46,223 bases of DNA from JAVBPB01 sp031549965 (lineage in GTDB: Bacteria; Bacillota; Clostridia; Lachnospirales; Lachnospiraceae). The stretch's first letter is position 1. Each line of letters starts with the position of its first letter. Location: NCBI GenBank assembly GCA_031549965.1, contig JAVBPB010000017.1, forward strand, positions 1-46,223, written 5' to 3'. The translations under genes were made by a program, and so were the position numbers. Positions 43,601 to 46,223 of this stretch are shown here, one piece after another. Below the pieces are notes generated by a model, which was not told the origin of the DNA, ran no database searches, and saw only the letters and a list, made by a program, of their open reading frames with translations.

Positions 43601-44859
43601 ACGAAGGATGGCAGCATATAACATGGCCAATTCAGGCATTAAGCAATGCAAATGCAGTTCTTGCTAAATGGGATGCAACAAAACCACAACAAAACGAAGT
43701 ATTTAATACTTATTGGTTTGTTAATAACTTAAAAGAATTAGGCGGACGTACTGAGGAAGTATGGGCAACAGGCGGAGCAAGTGCAACTGTTTATAAAAAC
43801 GGAGGAACATATAAAGCATTAGTATGGAATCCAACAACTGCACCAATTAAAGTAACTTTCCGTAATGCATCAGGTGTTGTAGGTAGCGTTACAGTAAACC
43901 CAAGAGCATTAGTTAAGGTAAACCCAACTATTCATACAACAGGTGCAATAGGAACATCAACTCCAGTAGTTCCAGTTAATTCAGGAACAAATCCAGGAGG
44001 TAATGGAGGAACTACCGATCCAGGAAACACAGGTACAGCTTACCCAATTAAAGATGTAAATGTTGCAGCAGGAAAATCTGTAACAGCATCAAGTTATGAA
44101 AATGTTGGAACATTACCACAAACTATAACAGATGGTGATGGAGGAACAAGATGGTCATCAGAACATACTGATAATCAATGGATATCTATTGATTTAGGAG
44201 CTAATTACAATGTTTCAGGTGTTAAATTTAACTGGGAAGCAGCATATGCATCAAGTTATGAAGTATATGTATCTAAAGATGGAGCAAATTGGACAAAAGT
44301 ATTTACTAATAATAATTCAAAAGGCGGAGTTGAGACAGTAACATTTAGCCCTGAATCAGCACGTTTTGTAAAAATGCAAGGTTTAACCAGAGCACTTCCT
44401 TACGGATACTCTTTATGGGAAATGGAAGTATTTGAATCTAAAGATTCTCAAGCTGTAACTAATGATTCTGTTTTATTATCAAGAGGTAAAACTACAACAG
44501 CATCAGGTTCTGAGTTTGATACAATGGGTCCAGAAAGAGCAGTTGATGGAGATTTAGGAACAAGATGGTCTTCTTTATATAATGATAATTCATGGATAAC
44601 AGTAGATCTTGGAAAATCAACAGCAATTAATAAAGTTACCTTAAAATGGGAAGAAGCTTATGGAAAAGCATATAAGATTCAAGTATCAGAAAATGGAACT
44701 AATTATACAACAGTTTACGAAACATCAAACTCCGATGGAGGAACTGACGATATATCATTTAATACTGTAAATGCTCGTTATGTTAAAATGCAAGGTGTAC
44801 AAAGAGCGTTACCATATGGATATTCATTATATGAGTTTGAAGTATATGGGGCAGAATAA
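40633..44859 (+). CDS. Secreted GH81 endo-beta-1,3-glucanase with four F5/8 type C (CBM32-like) domains
   Basis: 1408 residues. A long basic signal peptide (about 1-44, ending TVKA) is followed by two discoidin-like F5/8C carbohydrate-binding domains (about 48-178 and 186-326), the GH81 catalytic domain (about 375-1095), a Gly/Thr/Asn linker, and two more F5/8C domains (about 1140-1277 and 1285-1408). GH81 signatures: 'NDWWQSMLITELGNALSTLP', 'GITDHHFTYGYLVFAA' with the acid Asp785, and 'RSFDLYEGHSWAGG' followed by 'NNQEAAGESLFGW' with the candidate base Glu860 or Glu864. It cuts beta-1,3-glucans (laminarin, callose, fungal or yeast walls, curdlan). No wall anchor. It is followed by a strong terminator and transcribed divergently from the phosphorylase. 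Confidence 0.93.
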   Translation: MRKKEKKNKGYIKRSARKHLAGALGACMLVTSLAPMAPINTVKAADAPYVVSTNRAVYASTSENSYVAAENAVDGNTSTRWGSEWTGNTQWIYVDLGKVTTITGAKINWEGAYATKYRIQFSNDEINWTDKYSDVNGNGGIDTIALTGEARFVRLLCEEKVFAQYGYSLFEFEVLGLNGLTKPTPVYGENIAKGKNVTSSSESNIWWLLAYYPEGAARATNAVDGNKDTLWRSSEEAKDQWITVDLGSKQEIGRVILDWNNDGAGRAYDIQVSDNNVNFTTVCRITNGTGGKKDIPLYANARYVRMMGYGKSATSNGFWVNEFEVYKYVQGEAKTTYSIPALPQASTVQVGSGSYLTNDLHMPQPKLPQYRDQSIQTPIESNDWWQSMLITELGNALSTLPLKVKYEKKGLGILTAGAGWLNDRSVVAENTPDFFVMPGNLDAGTLYNEVSAYSDYSVTARLRDANTIGMESVITKGSPYVYNEFKNTREAQIYSTSISKLVNGSNQTILQNNGDVFTGDHIGIEVTDRENKDGTLTSKSYYALTVPAGTTFKRVGSKINIVFPADNGYMSVASMQNMTQLDYFYQHGYAFIKDTSVTYTFNEQTSELVTNFNVTTELKRAGFTNQTVQSLLPHQWKQSTTSLTNITYPSVRGTLKLHEGNTFSTKDTFYGIVPQFTLPTNSEYNNTAMKSYLEILKKSTDENIKSADAYWQGKSLHPLAMGVLTADQMGEAEYMSLFLQRLRTIFDDWFTYSGADDEYFLYYDKEWGTMYYRVSEFGANVGITDHHFTYGYLVFAASVLATYDEDFYNKYKDMVEHMVRDYANPKDNDPMYPRFRSFDLYEGHSWAGGYADNDSGNNQEAAGESLFGWVGEYLWGVRTGNTDYRNAGIFGFTTELKAVEQYWFNYDNDNWIPEYTHTSVGQVYGSTNFFGTFFHGDPLYVYGIHWLPTSEYLTSYGFNKTDVAELYQGLVDDVNAEKAKRPNDIVSSPDEGWQHITWPIQALSNANAVLAKWDATKPQQNEVFNTYWFVNNLKELGGRTEEVWATGGASATVYKNGGTYKALVWNPTTAPIKVTFRNASGVVGSVTVNPRALVKVNPTIHTTGAIGTSTPVVPVNSGTNPGGNGGTTDPGNTGTAYPIKDVNVAAGKSVTASSYENVGTLPQTITDGDGGTRWSSEHTDNQWISIDLGANYNVSGVKFNWEAAYASSYEVYVSKDGANWTKVFTNNNSKGGVETVTFSPESARFVKMQGLTRALPYGYSLWEMEVFESKDSQAVTNDSVLLSRGKTTTASGSEFDTMGPERAVDGDLGTRWSSLYNDNSWITVDLGKSTAINKVTLKWEEAYGKAYKIQVSENGTNYTTVYETSNSDGGTDDISFNTVNARYVKMQGVQRALPYGYSLYEFEVYGAE

Positions 44860-44882
44860 TTAAATAAGTTAAATTAAAATTA

Positions 44883-44918
44883 CCCCATACATTTGGTTTG
44901 GAAAATGTATGGGGTTTT
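44883..44918 (+). terminator. Terminator of the GH81 gene
   Basis: CCCCATACATTT (44883-44894) pairs exactly with AAATGTATGGGG (44903-44914), followed by TTTT. Confidence 0.9.
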
Positions 44919-45013
44919 CACTACATTATTTGTTATAACAGTTTACATAATCAAATAATTGATATTCTAATTCTTCGAAGCTTTCAAATATTTTATTATT
45001 TACAAACTCCGTC

Positions 45014-45235
45014 TTTATTATTTTTCGAGCATTTGAACGGCTATAAGAAAATACCTGTCAAGGAGTGGGAAACTGAGCTTGGCAGCTTTTACATGATAAG
45101 AAAGTGTTTCGGCAGGAGTATGACCGCATGAAAGATGAGATTAAATATGTTGAGATTATTCGTCGCGAGGTGGAGAGGTTTGCACGGACGCTAGAACCAA
45201 AGAGGATTGATATAAAAAGAAGCAAGGAACTCTGA
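45014..45235 (+). pseudogene. Frameshifted C-terminal remnant, probably of a MobA/MobL-type relaxase
   Basis: Up to about 45085 one frame reads 'NGYKKIPVKEWETELGS'; from 45086 to the stop at 45233-45235 another frame reads 'LLHDKKVFRQEYDRMKDEIK' then 'YVEIIRREVERFARTLEPKR'. Together they look like the helical, charged tail of a mobilization relaxase broken by one frameshift and lacking everything upstream. Base composition is visibly higher in GC than in the GH81 gene, in keeping with mobile-element origin. Family assignment is from memory of such tails and is uncertain. Confidence 0.4.
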
Positions 45236-45270
45236 CAATGAGCTACTTATTTGTTTCCCAATAATTGGAC

Positions 45271-45299
45271 TTGACGAGTCGGTCTATATATGTTAGACT
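45271..45299 (+). promoter_or_regulatory. Promoter of the blaI-like gene
   Basis: TTGACG (45271-45276) and TAGACT (45294-45299) are spaced by 17 bases. The -10 lies inside the left arm of the palindromic operator, which fits autorepression. Confidence 0.55.
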
Positions 45300-45322
45300 G
45301 TAGATAGTCTAACATATATAGA
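45283..45322. promoter_or_regulatory. BlaI/MecI-type palindromic operator
   Basis: A perfect 17-bp inverted repeat: TCTATATATGTTAGACT (45283-45299) and its exact reverse complement (45306-45322) separated by GTAGAT. It overlaps the promoter and ends 11 bp before the repressor start codon. Confidence 0.8.
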
Positions 45323-45333
45323 TTAGGGGTGAT

Positions 45334-45714
45334 ATGGTGTCAAAGAACATAAATCTTACATTAGCTGAAGAAAAGTTATCTGAAATCATATGGCAAAATG
45401 CGCCAATGACCTCACCGGAGCTTGTTCTCCTCGCAGATAGTAAACTTGGTTGGAAAAAATCCACCACCTACACAGTGCTGAAAAAGCTCTGTGACAAAGG
45501 CGTTTTCAAGAACGACAATGCAAACTTGTTTGTAATCCTCACGCGTGATGAGCTTACCTCACGGCAAAGTCAGTCTTTTGTTGAAGAGGTTTTTGGAGGT
45601 TCATTACCTAAATTTATAGCATCTTTCATTAGTGGTAAAAGCCTCACAACAGAGCAAGCGACAGAGCTTCACAAGTTGATTGATGAACACGAGAGGAGCG
45701 GTCACAATGGATAA
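45334..45714 (+). CDS. blaI: BlaI/MecI/CopY-family transcriptional repressor
   Basis: 126 residues, the normal family length. Winged-helix DNA-binding domain (about 1-75: 'LTLAEEKLSEIIWQNAPMTS' then 'WKKSTTYTVLKKLCDKGVF') and a C-terminal dimerisation region ('FIASFISGKSLTTEQATELH'). BlaI proteins repress beta-lactamase or related genes until cleaved through the BlaR1/MecR1 sensor protease. AGGGG precedes the ATG at 45334 by only four bases; the GTG at 45337 (MSKNINLT...) is better spaced and may be the true start. It overlaps the sensor gene by 8 bp. Confidence 0.85.
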   Translation: MVSKNINLTLAEEKLSEIIWQNAPMTSPELVLLADSKLGWKKSTTYTVLKKLCDKGVFKNDNANLFVILTRDELTSRQSQSFVEEVFGGSLPKFIASFISGKSLTTEQATELHKLIDEHERSGHNG

Positions 45715-46048
45715 AATATTTCTTACAATCCTAAATATGAGCATCACTAGTGCATTCGTAATAACAGTAGTATGCTTGGCAAGGCTTTTCCTTAAAAAAG
45801 CACCGAAAATTATCTCATATTGCCTGTGGGCTGTAGTTTTATTAAATCTAGTTTTACCATTCAAGATTGAGAGTGCTTTAAGTTTGATTCCGTTTAGCTC
45901 CAAACCAGTTTCAGAAGCTGTTCTTGTTGATGATGCAGATGTTACCCTTTTCAAGGTTGCCTATGATTCTTTACGCTCTCCGTGGGATGACACACTCATT
46001 AAACTCAACCCAGACAAGGTTGACATTGATTCAGACAGCAATCCATAA
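45707..46048 (+). pseudogene. Truncated BlaR1/MecR1-type M56 sensor, N-terminus only
   Basis: The ATG at 45707 overlaps the repressor gene in the usual blaI-blaR arrangement. Only 113 residues remain, with two membrane segments ('ILNMSITSAFVITVVCLARL' and 'IISYCLWAVVLLNLVLPF') typical of the BlaR1 N-terminus. The HExxH zinc-protease motif and the penicillin-sensing domain are absent; a functional sensor is several hundred residues. The final residues ('IKLNPDKVDIDSDSNP') do not look like BlaR1 and may derive from another gene. It cannot work as a protease-based sensor. Confidence 0.75.
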
Positions 46049-46126
46049 CATAGGGATGAAGTACATGAGGGGATGCAGACAGAAGTGGAAATGAAAATTG
46101 CTGATTACTTGAAGTCAGCCAACTAA
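46049..46126 (+). pseudogene. In-frame C-terminal fragment of an unknown gene
   Basis: Directly after the TAA of the truncated sensor, the same frame continues open for 25 codons: HRDEVHEGMQTEVEMKIADY then LKSAN and a stop. The charged, helix-like sequence looks like a real protein tail rather than noise, probably the end of a gene lost when the region was rearranged. The family is not recognised. Confidence 0.35.
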
Positions 46127-46130
46127 AAGC

Positions 46131-46223
46131 GAGGCCACTGAAAAAGTCCTTGATTTAGTCTTTCAAATTTTTCAGATGAATACAGTTGTATAATTATTTA
46201 ATTGTTTGCCTTACCCTCACTCG
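46131..46223. mobile_element. Second copy of the MITE/IS family, cut by the window end
   Basis: It starts with GAGGCCACTGAAAAAGTCC and TTGATTTAG, matching the left end at 76-102 almost exactly. It shares ATTTTTCA-ATGAATA and the inner motif AATTGTTTGCCTTACCCTC with the intact copy. Read on the minus strand it gives SEGKANN and a stop, so this copy may be the 3' end of a complete insertion sequence with a transposase beyond the window. Confidence 0.75.

Noticed and set aside
44898..45131. 77-codon open frame after the GH81 terminator as an intact gene
   Set aside because: It starts inside the terminator hairpin, has no ribosome site, and only its last part looks protein-like; that part continues in another frame as a relaxase-like tail.
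1..46223. tRNA, rRNA, prophage or replication origin
   Set aside because: None of the expected sequences (tRNA TTC-loop and CCA patterns, rRNA blocks, phage structural genes, DnaA-box clusters) was seen on either strand by eye; a tool search could still find a divergent tRNA.

Overview
The window is AT-rich, with genes closely packed in short operons behind strong AGGAGG-type ribosome binding sites and with frequent TTG/GTG starts. Together with a class B sortase, a giant Cna_B-type wall-anchored adhesin, a GH81 glucanase and BlaI/M56 regulators, this points to a low-GC Gram-positive anaerobe of the Clostridia, probably Lachnospiraceae-like. The species is not identifiable from the sequence alone.

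Layout, left to right. (1) 1-322: remnants of a mobile palindromic element, including one intact 238-bp MITE-like copy with a 9-bp target duplication. A related copy starts at 46131 and runs off the right end. (2) 364-4150, minus strand: a secreted Kelch/Big_2 protein and a FliK-like protein. (3) 4482-9613, plus strand: a compact operon of a UbiD/MqnL-type decarboxylase, a UbiA/MqnP-type prenyltransferase, a UbiX/MqnM-type flavin prenyltransferase and a complete NMT1/SsuA-type ABC importer. It has late quinone-assembly enzymes and a transporter but none of the early menaquinone genes, which suggests assembly of a quinone from an imported aromatic acid. (4) 9694-10282: a gene-free stretch with a near-consensus promoter, nested helices and a terminator, the best candidate here for an undescribed structured RNA of about 225 nt. 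(5) 10283-15760: a three-gene Lamassu/ABC-3C-type defence operon (Cap4-like nuclease effector, middle component, zinc-hook SMC-like ATPase), visibly less AT-rich than its surroundings. (6) 16080-29658: a 4242-residue adhesin of about nine two-domain repeat units with an IPKTGD anchor, followed 4 nt later by its probable dedicated class B sortase. (7) 29740-31544, minus strand: an ABC-2 exporter whose upstream region is a long imperfect palindrome. (8) 31976-32662: an Asp/Glu racemase-family enzyme. (9) 33067-36563: a heterodimeric ABC exporter. (10) 36671-44859: divergent genes for a cytoplasmic GH149/GH161-like glucan phosphorylase and a secreted four-CBM GH81 beta-1,3-glucanase, sharing a 527-bp control region with a cre-like site and TGGACACC repeats. 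(11) 45000-46223: a decayed mobile region with a relaxase-tail remnant, a blaI repressor with an intact palindromic operator, a blaR1 gene cut off after its first membrane segments, an unknown C-terminal fragment, and the second MITE-like end.

How the genes fit together: GH81 would cut beta-1,3-glucan outside the cell and the phosphorylase would process the imported oligosaccharides inside. The adhesin and sortase form a surface-attachment pair. The quinone operon and its importer form a salvage module. The Lamassu-like operon is an independent immunity cassette inserted between two housekeeping or surface loci. All functional calls are from sequence motifs read by eye; no database search was run.
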